The notes under the pieces are model-generated. The model was not told where the DNA came from and did not search any database. It saw nothing but the letters and a program-made list of their open reading frames with translations. Position numbers and translations under genes: made by a program. Shown here one piece after another: positions 17,735 to 26,783 of a stretch of 64,000 nt of DNA (positions are counted from its first letter, which is position 1; each line of letters opens with the position of its first letter). The DNA is from an uncultured Acetobacteraceae bacterium (GTDB taxonomy: Bacteria > Pseudomonadota > Alphaproteobacteria > Acetobacterales > Acetobacteraceae): positions 1 through 64,000 of the forward strand of contig CALTUD010000019.1 of NCBI GenBank assembly GCA_943912335.1. Reading direction: 5' to 3'.

Positions 17735-17831
17735 GAACGTTTCTCCGAGTCCCGGCGAACGGAACGCGTGGAAGCCCGGATCGTTCGTCCCCGCAACGAC
17801 ATAACGTCGGATCGAAAGCACGGGCGAAACG

Positions 17832-18155
17832 ATGCCAGGTGACGATGCTGAAACCTGGCTTCTGGAGGAGGGCGGCGAGGTCATCGAGCGGATGGTCGCC
17901 GAGAGCTATGCCGCCCTCTCGCCACGCGACAGGCTGATCTACTGCCTCTGGGTCGCCGATTACGGCATGCGCAACGCCGGCAACCTCGTCACCGCGGCCG
18001 ACCTTCACGCGCCCTTTCTGGACGATGGCCGCTCCGCCGCCCGGGAGCTCGGACTTCCGGTATTGTCGGCCGCATCCTCCCTCACCTCCGAGGAGCTCGA
18101 ACGGCGCTATTTCGGTCTGTTCGACGGAATGATCGCCGAGATCAAAGCCGAATAG
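17832..18155 (+). CDS. Conserved hypothetical protein, 107 residues
   Basis: A soluble acidic protein rich in Glu and Leu, with predicted helices and no signal peptide or membrane segment. The block ALSPRDRLIYCLWVADYGMR followed by NAGNL is the most distinctive part and is vaguely like DMP19/DUF4375-type proteins, but I cannot confirm the link. It ends 24 bases from the convergent phnW stop. The start has only a weak GGGCGA upstream. Confidence 0.6.
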   Translation: MPGDDAETWLLEEGGEVIERMVAESYAALSPRDRLIYCLWVADYGMRNAGNLVTAADLHAPFLDDGRSAARELGLPVLSAASSLTSEELERRYFGLFDGMIAEIKAE

Positions 18156-18179
18156 CCGGGCCGGCCAGAGCGGGCGTTT

Positions 18180-19283
18180 TCAGCCCATCACCGCCTCGAT
18201 CGCCTCCAGCACGCGCCGCATATCCGCGGCGTCGATCGCGCCGATGCAGCCGATCCGGAAACTCGGCTCCCGCGTCAGCTTGCCCGGATACAGCACGATC
18301 CCGCGCTCCTGCAGGCATGCGTAGAACGTCCCGAAATCGAACGGCGGACCCGGATCGCGGAACGTCACGATGATCGGCGCCTGCAGCTCGGGCGGCAGGA
18401 AACACCGGAACCCCAGCGCCTCCATTCCGTCCACCAGCATGCGGTGCAGACGCGCGTAGCGCGCCCCACGTGCAGCGACACCACCCTCCGCGTCGAGCTG
18501 ATCCAGCGCCGAATCCAGAGCCGCCGCCACCTGCACAGGCGGGGTGAAGCGCCATTGCCCGTTGCTGCGGAACCCTTCCGCCTGCGCATGCAGGTCGAGA
18601 CTGAGACTATGCGCATTGCCTGCACAGCGCGCCAGATGCGAGCGTTCCGCCACCACGAAGCTGATCCCCGGCACCCCCTCCAACCCCTTGTTGGAGGATG
18701 CCATCACCGCGCACAGGCCCAGGCGCGACGCATCGATCGGCAGCGCGCCGAACGCGCTCATCGCATCCACAAGCAGGCGTCGCCCGTGTCGGCGCACCAC
18801 ATCCGCCACCTGCTCCACCGGGTTCAGCAACCCGCTGGTAGTCTCGCACTGCACCACCGCCACATCGGTGATGGTCCCGTCGGCCGACAGCGCCCGGTCC
18901 ACAGCGTCGGGGTCGACGGCGTGGTCCTCGTCCCACTCCAGCACGGCGTGGTCGCGCCCGATCCGGCGCAGTATCTCCACCATGCGGCGCCCATAGGCGC
19001 CGTTCACCAGCACGAGCGCGCGCCCGTCGCGCGGCACCAGCGTGCCCAAGGCCGCTTCCACCGCGAACGTGCCGCTGCCCGCCAGAAGCACCGTCTCGTG
19101 CGTGTCCGCACCGCCGGCCAGAGCTGCGAGGCGGCTGCGCAGACGGCCGGTCAGGGCGATGAAATCGTCGTCACGCGAGCCCCAGTCGCGCCCTAAAGCT
19201 GCCCGCGTGGCGTCGCTGGTGGTCAGCGGACCCGGGGTGAGAAGCAGCGTACGGGGGTGGGGCGTGCTGATCGTGGTTCTCAA
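18180..19283 (-). CDS. phnW: 2-aminoethylphosphonate-pyruvate transaminase
   Basis: This 367-residue class-V aminotransferase interconverts 2-aminoethylphosphonate plus pyruvate with phosphonoacetaldehyde plus alanine. The opening LLLTPGPLTTSDATRAALGRDWGSRD is typical and is quoted here only as a family mark (residues about 13-38, key parts LTPGPL and DWGSRD). The PLP lysine is in SSNKGLEGVPG. The C-terminus has YPGKLTREPSFRIGCIG. The start is TTG with GGAG ten bases upstream. No phnX or phosphonate transporter is beside it; the divergent lipid-type operon suggests a biosynthetic use. Confidence 0.87.
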   Translation of the reverse strand: MRTTISTPHPRTLLLTPGPLTTSDATRAALGRDWGSRDDDFIALTGRLRSRLAALAGGADTHETVLLAGSGTFAVEAALGTLVPRDGRALVLVNGAYGRRMVEILRRIGRDHAVLEWDEDHAVDPDAVDRALSADGTITDVAVVQCETTSGLLNPVEQVADVVRRHGRRLLVDAMSAFGALPIDASRLGLCAVMASSNKGLEGVPGISFVVAERSHLARCAGNAHSLSLDLHAQAEGFRSNGQWRFTPPVQVAAALDSALDQLDAEGGVAARGARYARLHRMLVDGMEALGFRCFLPPELQAPIIVTFRDPGPPFDFGTFYACLQERGIVLYPGKLTREPSFRIGCIGAIDAADMRRVLEAIEAVMG

Positions 19284-19404
19284 GAAAGCCGGGCTCCGTT
19301 ACAGATCGACGTTCCTGCCTCAACCGGGCCGGAACCGCCAGCGCTTCCGTGTCGCGCCCGGGCGGCGCTTTTCTTCCGCACGAGGCCAGACGGATTTCCA
19401 ACGT

Positions 19405-20451
19405 ATGAAGCTGCTCACCCTGTTCGGCGGTGCGCTCGGCGCGGCCCTGACGGTCTGGCTGCTGTCGCGCTTCGGCCTCGACCACGTGCTGTCCCTGCTG
19501 GGACAGGCCGGATGGGGCATCGTGGTGGTGATGGCGTTCCATCTGGTGCAGGTGCTGTTCTCGGCGGCGGGCTGGCGCGCCATCTCCGGCGCCACCGCGC
19601 CGCGTCCTTCCTTGCGCGACTTCATGCTGCTGCGCTGGGTGCGGGAAGGGGTGAACAATCTCCTGCCGGTGGCGCAGGTCGGCGGTGAATTCGCGGTGGT
19701 GGCGCTGCTCCGGCGCCGCGGCGTGCCGCTGGTGCAGGCCACGGCCGGCACGGTCTGCGACCTCACCATGGAGATGCTGACCCAGATCGTCTTCACCATC
19801 TCCGGTCTGCTGATGCTGCTGCATCTGCTGGGCCGCAGCCAGGTCACGGACGAGGTGGTGGGCGGAATCGGCGTCGCCGTGCTGGTCGGCGTGGCCTTTC
19901 TCGGCGGCCAGTGGCTCGGCCTCGCCAGGCTGCTCGAAACCGGGATGATGAAGCTGGCCGGCCAGTTCGGCTGGAACGGCATGAGCGAGATCCAGGGCCT
20001 GCACGACGCCCTGCTGTCGCTCTACAAGAAGCCCCGGAACGTGTTCTGGGCCGCGTTCAACCAGATGGTCAGCTGGCTGCTCGGCGCGGTCGAGGTGTGC
20101 CTCGCTCTGCACTATCTCGGCCATGATCGCGGCCTCGGCGCCGGTCTGGTGATCGAGGCGCTGGGCCAGGCCGTGAAGGCCGCGGGCTTCGTGGTGCCGG
20201 GCGCGCTCGGCGTCAGCGAAGGCGGCTTCGTGGTGGTGGGCGGCCTGTTCGGCATCCCACCCGCAGCATCGATCGCTCTTGCCCTGATCAAGCGCCTGCG
20301 CGAGATCGTGCTCGGCCTGCCGGCGCTGGCCGCATGGCAATGGCTGGGCCATTCCTGGAAACCGATCGCGGCCGGAACGCCGGCCGTGAAAACAACCGAA
20401 TACAGGGAGGCCGAACTCGAAGCCGCCCTCGATGACGGGAGCGCGTCTTGA
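19405..20451 (+). CDS. hpnL: Hopanoid-associated membrane protein of the UPF0104/flippase family
   Basis: This 348-residue polytopic protein resembles HpnL and the lysylphosphatidylglycerol synthase-type membrane domain. Marks are LLPVAQVGGEFAVVALLRRRG, FVVPGALGVSEGG and several hydrophobic helices. HpnL proteins occur in hopanoid gene clusters, and their exact role is unsettled. The ATG at 19405 begins the first membrane helix, although the frame is open further upstream. The stop overlaps the TTG start of the next gene, so the three genes downstream of this promoter form one operon. Confidence 0.8.
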   Translation: MKLLTLFGGALGAALTVWLLSRFGLDHVLSLLGQAGWGIVVVMAFHLVQVLFSAAGWRAISGATAPRPSLRDFMLLRWVREGVNNLLPVAQVGGEFAVVALLRRRGVPLVQATAGTVCDLTMEMLTQIVFTISGLLMLLHLLGRSQVTDEVVGGIGVAVLVGVAFLGGQWLGLARLLETGMMKLAGQFGWNGMSEIQGLHDALLSLYKKPRNVFWAAFNQMVSWLLGAVEVCLALHYLGHDRGLGAGLVIEALGQAVKAAGFVVPGALGVSEGGFVVVGGLFGIPPAASIALALIKRLREIVLGLPALAAWQWLGHSWKPIAAGTPAVKTTEYREAELEAALDDGSAS

Positions 20452-21086
20452 GCAACGATACCTGGACCCATGGCATGGCCCGCGCCGTGGTGCGCCCCCT
20501 GATCGGCACCGGCATCACGCCCAACCACCTCACCACGCTGCGCCTTCTCACCGGCCTCGCCGGCTGCTTCTGCCTCGCGGCGGCGCCTTACGGCACGCAT
20601 CACGCGGCGCTGATCGGCTGGGGGGGCGCCCTCTGGGTGTTGTCCGCTTTCCTGGACCGCGCCGACGGCGAGCTGGCCCGGATCGGCAACATGATGAGCC
20701 CGGGCGGCCATCGCTACGACTATTTGGTCGATAACGGCATCAACTGCCTGTTCTTCCTGTGCATCGGCATCGGCCTCACGCGCGCGCATCTGTTCTCCCA
20801 TCACGATCTCGGCGGCTGGGCGGTCGCGCTCGGCGTGCTCGCCTCCGGCGCGATGTTCGCCTGCAACTGGATGAGCGAACGTTACGAGGAGCGCGTGCCC
20901 GGAGAGCGCACCTTCGAGGGCGCATGGGGCTTCCATCCCGACGATGCGCTCTATCTGCTCGGGCCGGCCGCCTGGCTCGGCCTGCTGCTGCCGATCCTGA
21001 TCGGCGCCGCGATCGGCACCACGGTCATGGCGATCATCGTCGCCACCAAGCTCGCGCGCCTTCCCTCCACGGCCGCGGTGGGCTGA
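20448..21086 (+). CDS. CDP-alcohol phosphatidyltransferase family protein
   Basis: This 212-residue membrane enzyme keeps the full CDP-alcohol phosphotransferase signature, D-x2-DG-x2-AR-x8-G-x3-D-x3-D, within residues about 66-91 (core DRADGELAR and YDYLVD). Several hydrophobic helices surround it. The start is TTG overlapping the hpnL stop (TTGA), with GGGAG upstream. Such enzymes move a phospho- or phosphono-alcohol from CDP to an acceptor, and the substrate here is unknown. The setting between hpnL and hpnN, opposite phnW, hints at a lipid headgroup reaction. Confidence 0.85.
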   Translation: MSNDTWTHGMARAVVRPLIGTGITPNHLTTLRLLTGLAGCFCLAAAPYGTHHAALIGWGGALWVLSAFLDRADGELARIGNMMSPGGHRYDYLVDNGINCLFFLCIGIGLTRAHLFSHHDLGGWAVALGVLASGAMFACNWMSERYEERVPGERTFEGAWGFHPDDALYLLGPAAWLGLLLPILIGAAIGTTVMAIIVATKLARLPSTAAVG

Positions 21087-21092
21087 CGGATC

Positions 21093-23705
21093 ATGTCCGG
21101 CTCCTCGCGCCATAACGGCCTGCCCAACGCTCTCGGCACGCTGGCCGCCTTCTGCTCCAGGCGCGCCGGTCTGGTGGTGGTGCTGACCCTGCTGCTTGCC
21201 ATCGGCGCCGTGCTCGCTACCAAGACGCGCCTCGGCGTCACCACCGATACCGGCGGGCTGTTCTCGGCCAAGCTGGAATGGAAGAAGCGCCAGCACGAGC
21301 TGCAGAAGGATTTCCCGCAGGGCGAGGACCAGCTCGTCGCCGTGGTGCAGGGCGAGATCCCCGAAGAGTCTCAGGAAAGCGCCCGCGAACTCGCCGACGC
21401 CCTCCAGCGCGATACCGCGCATTTCAAGACGGTGCGCACGCCCGGACAGGTGCCGTATCTCCAGAAGAACGGCCTGCTGTTTCTCGATCCCAAGCCGCTC
21501 TCCGAACTGCTCGACAAGACCATCCAGGCGCAGCCCTTTCTCGGCTCTCTCGCCGCCGACCCCTCCGCACGCGGTTTGTTCACCGCGATCGGCCTGATCG
21601 GCGAAGGCGTCGCACGCGGGCAGGCCAATCTGCAGAATTTCGCGGGCTCGCTGGACGGGTTCGCGGACAACCTCGCCGAAGCCGCCGCAGGCCACCCGAC
21701 ACCCCTCTCCTGGGAGCGGCTGCTGTCCGGAAAGCTCGCCGATCTGGGCGGGCGCTACAGCTTTGTGGTCACGCAGCCGCGCCTCGACTACGGCTCGTTC
21801 CAGCCCGGCGGCGTCGCCACGGCCGCGATGCGTCAGGCGATTTCACAGCTCGAATTCGTCAAGCAGGGCAGGGTGCATGTCTATCTCACCGGCCAGGTCG
21901 CGCTGGACGACGAGGAGTTCGCCACCGTCGCCCAGGGCATGGTGGTGGGGCTGATCGGCTCGCTGGTGCTGGTCGCGCTCTGGCTGATCCTCGCCGTGCG
22001 CACATGGCGCGTCATTGTGCCGATCCTGTCCACGCTGGTGCTGGGCCTCTTGTTCACCACCGGTTTCGCCGCCCTGGCCGTGGGCACGCTGAACCTGATC
22101 TCGGTCGCCTTCGCGGTGCTGTTCGTCGGCATCGCGGTGGATTTCGGCATCCAGTTCTCCGTGCGCTTCCGCGCCCAGACCTATCCGGGCGGCATCCGGC
22201 CGGACTCCCTCACCGCCCTGGCCATGACCGGCCGCGAAACCGGCGTGCAGATCCTGATCGCCGCACTCGCCACCTCCGCCGGCTTCCTTGCCTTCACCCC
22301 CACCGCCTTCGTGGGCGTGGCGCAGCTCGGGCTCATCGCCGGCGTCGGCATGCTGATCGCCTTCGCCTGCACGCTGACCGTGCTGCCGGCCTTGCTCACC
22401 ATGTTCCGCCCCAAGCCGCATCGCGGCGAGGTCGGATTTGCCTGGGCCAGGCCGCTGGACGGCATCCTGCATCGCAACCGTAAGCCGGTGCTGGCCGTGT
22501 TCGCGGTGCTGGCGGTGATCGGCGCCTGTTGCATTCCGCTGCTGCGCTTCGACGGAGATCCGCTGCATACCAAGAACCCGGATTCAGAGTCGATGCGCAC
22601 CCTGCATCTGCTGATGAAGGATCCGACGACTTCGCCCTACAGCGCCGAGGTGCTGGAGCCCAATCTCGCCGATGCCCGCGCATTGGCCGCGAAGTTCGAG
22701 AAGCTGCCGCTGGTGCACGACGTGCTCTATCTCGACAGCTTCGTGCCGACCGATCAGCCGGAGAAGCTGGCGATGATCGCCGATGCGGCGCAGATCCTGC
22801 TGCCGACCATCGGCGTGCCGCCCAGCCTGTCCCCGCCCGACGCCGCCGCCATCCGCGAGGCCGCGAAAAAAACGGTCGCGGCGCTCGATCCGGTGGTGCG
22901 CAGCATGAAGCCAACCGATCCGCTCGCGCGGATCGACGCCTCCCTGCACACCTTGTCCGATGCTCCAGACGATGCCCTGCTCGCCGCAAACCACGCGTTG
23001 GTCCGCTTCCTGCCGATGCAACTCGAACAGCTCCGCACGGTGCTCTCCGTCACCCGGCCTGCCACCGAAGCCGATATCCCGGAGGAAATCCGCCGGGACT
23101 ATCTGCTGCCGGACGGCCGCGCCCATATGGAAATCCACCCCAAGGGCGCGCTGAACGACAATGCGGTGTTGCGTGAGTTCGTGAAGCAGGTCCGCTCGGT
23201 GGCGCCCGACGCCTCCGGTGCGGCAGTGACCATCGTGGAAAGCGCCAACACCATCGTGCACGCCTTCGCCGTCGCCGCTTTGTGCGCGCTGCTGGCGATC
23301 GGCGCGATCCTGTGGGGGTTCCTGCGCCGTCCGCTGCATGTCGCGCTGGTTCTGGCGCCGCTGATGCTGTCCGCGCTGCTCACGGTGATCCTGGTGGTGT
23401 CGATCCCGGAACCGCTGAACTTCGCCAACATCATCGCCCTGCCGCTGCTGCTGGGCGTCGGCGTCTCGTTCAACATCTATTTCGTGATGAACTGGCGCGA
23501 CGGCCTGCGCGATCCGCTCGGCTCGCCCACGGCGCGCGCGGTGCTGTTCTCCGCGCTCACCACCGCCACCGCTTTCGGCTCGCTCGCCGCCTCGCACCAT
23601 CCGGGTACCGCCAGCATGGGACGCCTGCTGCTGCTCAGCCTGTTCTGCACCCTGGTGGCGACCATGGTGTTCGTCCCGGCCCTCCTGCCGGTGCGCCGCC
23701 GCTAG
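21093..23705 (+). CDS. hpnN: Hopanoid-associated RND transporter
   Basis: This 870-residue MMPL/RND-type inner-membrane protein has two hydrophobic halves, each preceded by a large periplasmic loop. The N-terminal region with GLFSAKLEWKKRQ, a PQGEDQLVAVVQ strand and NGLLFLDPKPL matches HpnN-type proteins. These proteins carry hopanoids toward the outer membrane. The stop TAG is part of the CTAG at the left border of an insertion sequence, so the original C-terminus may have been slightly different. It is the last gene of the hpnL operon. Confidence 0.87.
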   Translation: MSGSSRHNGLPNALGTLAAFCSRRAGLVVVLTLLLAIGAVLATKTRLGVTTDTGGLFSAKLEWKKRQHELQKDFPQGEDQLVAVVQGEIPEESQESARELADALQRDTAHFKTVRTPGQVPYLQKNGLLFLDPKPLSELLDKTIQAQPFLGSLAADPSARGLFTAIGLIGEGVARGQANLQNFAGSLDGFADNLAEAAAGHPTPLSWERLLSGKLADLGGRYSFVVTQPRLDYGSFQPGGVATAAMRQAISQLEFVKQGRVHVYLTGQVALDDEEFATVAQGMVVGLIGSLVLVALWLILAVRTWRVIVPILSTLVLGLLFTTGFAALAVGTLNLISVAFAVLFVGIAVDFGIQFSVRFRAQTYPGGIRPDSLTALAMTGRETGVQILIAALATSAGFLAFTPTAFVGVAQLGLIAGVGMLIAFACTLTVLPALLTMFRPKPHRGEVGFAWARPLDGILHRNRKPVLAVFAVLAVIGACCIPLLRFDGDPLHTKNPDSESMRTLHLLMKDPTTSPYSAEVLEPNLADARALAAKFEKLPLVHDVLYLDSFVPTDQPEKLAMIADAAQILLPTIGVPPSLSPPDAAAIREAAKKTVAALDPVVRSMKPTDPLARIDASLHTLSDAPDDALLAANHALVRFLPMQLEQLRTVLSVTRPATEADIPEEIRRDYLLPDGRAHMEIHPKGALNDNAVLREFVKQVRSVAPDASGAAVTIVESANTIVHAFAVAALCALLAIGAILWGFLRRPLHVALVLAPLMLSALLTVILVVSIPEPLNFANIIALPLLLGVGVSFNIYFVMNWRDGLRDPLGSPTARAVLFSALTTATAFGSLAASHHPGTASMGRLLLLSLFCTLVATMVFVPALLPVRRR

Positions 23706-24568
23706 GTCTCGTGGACAAAGCTTGACGGTTTGGAAACTGGTTGATTCAACGCCGCCATTTGGAGGCGGCGTTGGACGACCGGATCGGCACCACGGATGTG
23801 GCTTGAGCCGCGAAGCGGATCAAGGCCCTGATCGGGCCATTGCTGCCAGCTGAACGGGGCCGTGGCTGCCGTCCTGCCGGTGACAACCGGCCCTTCTTCG
23901 ACGGCATGATGTGGATGGCCCGGACGGATGCGCAGTGGCGCCGGTTGCCGTCCGAATATGGCAAATGGAACAGCGCGTTCCGCCGCTATCGCCGCTGGGT
24001 GGAAGCCGGCGTGTTCAATTCCCTGCTGGAGACGCTGGCGGAACTGGCTGGACGCGACCGATCGGCGGACATGATCGACAGCACGGTGGTGCGGGCCCAC
24101 CACTGCGCCGCTGGTATCAAAAGGAGCTGGGCCGTCCGAGAGGCTCGGCCGGTCGCGCGGTGGGTCCGCCACCAAACTGCATGCGCGATGCGATGCCCGC
24201 GGACTGCCGCTCGGCTTCGTGCTAACGCCCGGTCAGGCGCATGACATCCAGGGCTTTGGGCCACTGCTCCGCATGATCGAAGGCCGGGCGCGAAGACTGC
24301 TGGCTGACCGCAGCTACGATGTAGATGCTGTCCGTGCGGAGATCACCTTGACCAGCACCCAGGCCGTCATTCCGGCCAAACGCGGCCGCAAGGCGCCCAC
24401 CCGGCATAGCCAACCGCGTTACGTTTGGCGCAACTGCATCGAACGCATGCTCAACAAACTGAAGAACTGACGCCGTGTCGCAACCCGATACGACAAAACC
24501 GCAGCCTCATACTAAGGCTTCGTCTCCATCGCCTCAGCGTTCCTCTGGATCGGCTTTGTCCACGCACG
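23706..24568 (+). mobile_element. IS5-family insertion sequence, decayed copy 1
   Basis: Imperfect terminal inverted repeats share the core CGTGGACAAAGC (left near 23710, right complement at 24553-24564). The left flank is CTAG and the right flank CTAA. Length is about 863 bases. The CTAG target and a two-frame DDE transposase suggest the IS427 group of IS5. The two ends carry the stop codons of hpnN and of the flavodoxin gene. Confidence 0.75.
23820..24566 (+). pseudogene. IS5-type transposase, disrupted
   Basis: The first frame reads LIGPLLPAERGRGCRPAGDN and goes on through FFDGMMWMARTDAQWRRLP (DUF4096-like N-terminus) to MIDSTVVRAHHCAAGIKR. The frame changes at an A-run near 24118, where IS5 elements often use programmed slippage. 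The second frame carries LLADRSYDVDAV and RNCIERMLNKLKN. A Trp codon has become TGA (24468-24470), and a further TAA lies downstream. These breaks make an active enzyme unlikely. Confidence 0.75.
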
Positions 24569-25126
24569 CTAACGAGCGACGGCAAATCGATCGGCCAAGG
24601 TGGCGATTCGCGCTCCATAGCCGCGGGCGGTTTCCAGATCGCCCTTGGACATTTCCGCTACGCTGGCGTCGGCGTCCGTCTGGGCCATCGAACCGATATA
24701 GCCACCCATGCGATTGGGATCGTCGCGCTTGGCCGCCTTGGTGTTCGACGGTTTGACTGCCAGACTGACCCACAGTCCACCATGCTGGCCCGCCAACAGC
24801 ACGAAATATTGCAGCGTATTCAGCTTGTCACCGTTGATACTTGCGCTGTTGGTGAACCCACCGAAGAGCTTGTCTTTCCACTTCTCGGAGAACCAGGGCT
24901 TCGACGACATGTCGGCGAACTTCTTAAACTGCCAGCTCGGGCCACCCATGTAGGTCGGCGAACCGAAGATGATCGCATCAACGGTCTCCAGGATGGCCCA
25001 AGCCTCGTCTGGAATGTTGCCTTCCGCATTGATTTCGATGAGCGTGCCGGCAGCGCCTTCGGCGACAGCCTCTGCCATGCGCTTGGTATGACCATAGCCG
25101 GAATGGTAGACGATTGCAGTAGCCAT
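24569..25126 (-). CDS. Flavodoxin-fold NAD(P)H:quinone oxidoreductase-like protein
   Basis: This 185-residue protein has a flavodoxin-like FMN fold. The phosphate loop is YHSGYGHTKRMAEAV (about residues 7-21), and GSPTYMGGPSWQFKKF (about 55-70) and LAGQHGG complete the FMN site. It resembles WrbA or small NADPH-dependent FMN reductases. GGGAG sits five bases before the ATG. The stop TAG is supplied by the border of IS copy 1, so the C-terminus may be altered. It is on the IS-bounded segment with a DoxX-like gene and a LysR regulator, which fits a quinone or oxidant response cassette. Confidence 0.82.
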   Translation of the reverse strand: MATAIVYHSGYGHTKRMAEAVAEGAAGTLIEINAEGNIPDEAWAILETVDAIIFGSPTYMGGPSWQFKKFADMSSKPWFSEKWKDKLFGGFTNSASINGDKLNTLQYFVLLAGQHGGLWVSLAVKPSNTKAAKRDDPNRMGGYIGSMAQTDADASVAEMSKGDLETARGYGARIATLADRFAVAR

Positions 25127-25314
25127 AATTGCTCCCGTGGTCTGCGTCGGTCCGTGATGGGCCGCTGTATGTTTCCCGTAATGGCGTGTCCGCCGCCGCT
25201 TACAAAGCCAGCTAAAGAGAACACACTGATCCGACAAAGAGAAACAATGACCGGATGTGGGCAGCAGTATCGCTCGGAGTGATTCTGTTGGGACATAACG
25301 ACTTCTGACGCCGC

Positions 25315-25704
25315 TTACCGACGAACGAGCGGTAGAACCTCGCGCAGGCGCGGATCGCGCAAATAAAGACTGGACCACGCGATCATCCCAAGGAAGATCG
25401 ACAGAATCTCCGGCGGCGATCCGACCTCCCCAAGGCGAACATGGGCGCAGATGGCGCCACCGAGAAAACCCGTTACCATAATCGCACCCAGAACGGCGGT
25501 CGCGGGGAGGGCATAGAGCGCGGCACAGCCGACCATGATCGAGCCGAGTAGCGGTCCCATGTTTGGCGGAAAACCTACCTCTCGCATCATCGCGGTCACA
25601 GGCGCTGGAGCGAGGAGTTGTGAAAGGCCGTCGGCGAACAAGGCGACGAAGGCGACCCCGGTCATCATTCGCCCCGTCCATGTGCCTCGGTGTGTGGTCG
25701 GCAT
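25315..25704 (-). CDS. DoxX-like integral membrane protein
   Basis: This 129-residue protein has four hydrophobic segments in the DoxX/DUF4345-type pattern, with a conserved-looking start TGVAFVALFADGLSQLL and FLGGAICAHVRLGE in the third segment. An AGGA sequence lies six bases before the ATG. It is divergent from the LysR gene (118-base gap) and upstream of the flavodoxin gene on the same strand. Proteins of this type often go with stress-induced redox genes. The specific role is unknown. Confidence 0.75.
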   Translation of the reverse strand: MPTTHRGTWTGRMMTGVAFVALFADGLSQLLAPAPVTAMMREVGFPPNMGPLLGSIMVGCAALYALPATAVLGAIMVTGFLGGAICAHVRLGEVGSPPEILSIFLGMIAWSSLYLRDPRLREVLPLVRR

Positions 25705-25741
25705 CGGGTATCCTTGTAGTCGCGAGGTTTTGCCGCACGCT

Positions 25742-25770
25742 TTTACTGTCGCATCAATCCGCAATAAACT
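25742..25770 (+). promoter_or_regulatory. Possible promoter of the LysR gene
   Basis: TTTACT (25742-25747) and TAAACT (25765-25770) are separated by 17 bases in an AT-rich divergent intergenic region. LysR regulators commonly act from such a site on both genes. The boxes match the sigma-70 consensus only in part. Confidence 0.35.
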
Positions 25771-25821
25771 ATATGAGACTGAACGCTTTGTTGCTGTTAT
25801 CGGTATCAATCGCAGGCATCC

Positions 25822-26730
25822 ATGCAGAACCTCGAACCGATCCTGATTTTCGTTCGCGTTGCCGAAACGGGGAGCTTCACTCAAGCTGCGCATAGCCTCG
25901 GTATTCACAAAGGCAGGGCGTCGACCGCGGTACGCGGCCTCGAAATGGACGTTGGTACGAGGCTTCTTCATCGTACGACACGGAGCGTGCAGCTTACTGA
26001 GGATGGCCGAGTATTCTTCGCGCGTGCACGCGATCTTTTGGTGGAGGTCGACCGCCTTCAGTCCATGTTCGCTGGCGATCGAGCGGCGCTGCGCGGCAGG
26101 CTGCGGGTCGACCTGCCGACCGAGCTGGCGCGTACCACGATCGTGCCGGCGCTGCCGGCATTCATGGCTGATCATCCTGACCTGATGTTCGAAATCTCCA
26201 GTACCGATCGTCAGGTCGATCTGGTGCAGGAAGGGTTCGATTGCGTCCTGCGCCTCGGGCCGATCGGCGACGACACCCTCATCGCACGTCGGCTCGGTCG
26301 TCTCCGCATGGTCAATGCGGCAAGCCCCTCGTATCTCGAGCGCCATGGCGTCCCGATGACCTTGGACGACCTCAAAGCCCAAGGTCACCGCACGATCCAC
26401 TACAGCCGGACGCTCGGCGCAAAACCTTACGGCTGGGAGTACCCGAGCGGTGAGAATTACGCGACGCTCCATCTACCCGGCGCGCTGCACGTTAATAGCG
26501 TACAAACCTACGAGGCAGCCGGGCTCGCCGGGCTGGGCCTGATCCAGGCGCCGCTATCGGGTGTCGGGAGGTATATCGCGGAGGGAACGCTGGTCGAGGT
26601 CCTTCCCGATCATCTACCCGAACCGCTCAATGTTGCCCTGGTGGTAGCTCACCGCGACAATCTCTCGCGCCGCATCCGCATTTTCATGGACTGGATAGCC
26701 GAGGTCCTCGGACCTTTCGTCGAACGGTGA
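25822..26730 (+). CDS. LysR-family transcriptional regulator
   Basis: This 302-residue protein has an N-terminal helix-turn-helix (VRVAETGSFTQAAHSLGIHK, about residues 11-30) with LEMDVGTRLLHRTTRSVQLTEDG following, and a periplasmic-binding-type effector domain from about residue 90. The pattern matches the CrgA/DsdC-like subgroup common in proteobacteria. It is divergent from the DoxX gene, so it likely controls that gene and the flavodoxin gene. The effector is unknown. Codon usage is GC-rich, but the region before the start is AT-rich. Confidence 0.88.
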   Translation: MQNLEPILIFVRVAETGSFTQAAHSLGIHKGRASTAVRGLEMDVGTRLLHRTTRSVQLTEDGRVFFARARDLLVEVDRLQSMFAGDRAALRGRLRVDLPTELARTTIVPALPAFMADHPDLMFEISSTDRQVDLVQEGFDCVLRLGPIGDDTLIARRLGRLRMVNAASPSYLERHGVPMTLDDLKAQGHRTIHYSRTLGAKPYGWEYPSGENYATLHLPGALHVNSVQTYEAAGLAGLGLIQAPLSGVGRYIAEGTLVEVLPDHLPEPLNVALVVAHRDNLSRRIRIFMDWIAEVLGPFVER

Positions 26731-26783
26731 ATAGACGACGTGCGCGAGAATTGCCGCGTACACGAAGCAGCCGACGTATCTAG

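Noticed and set aside
24425..25282. A 285-codon plus-strand frame through the island
   Set aside because: It is antisense to the flavodoxin gene, begins inside the IS, and contains no domain.
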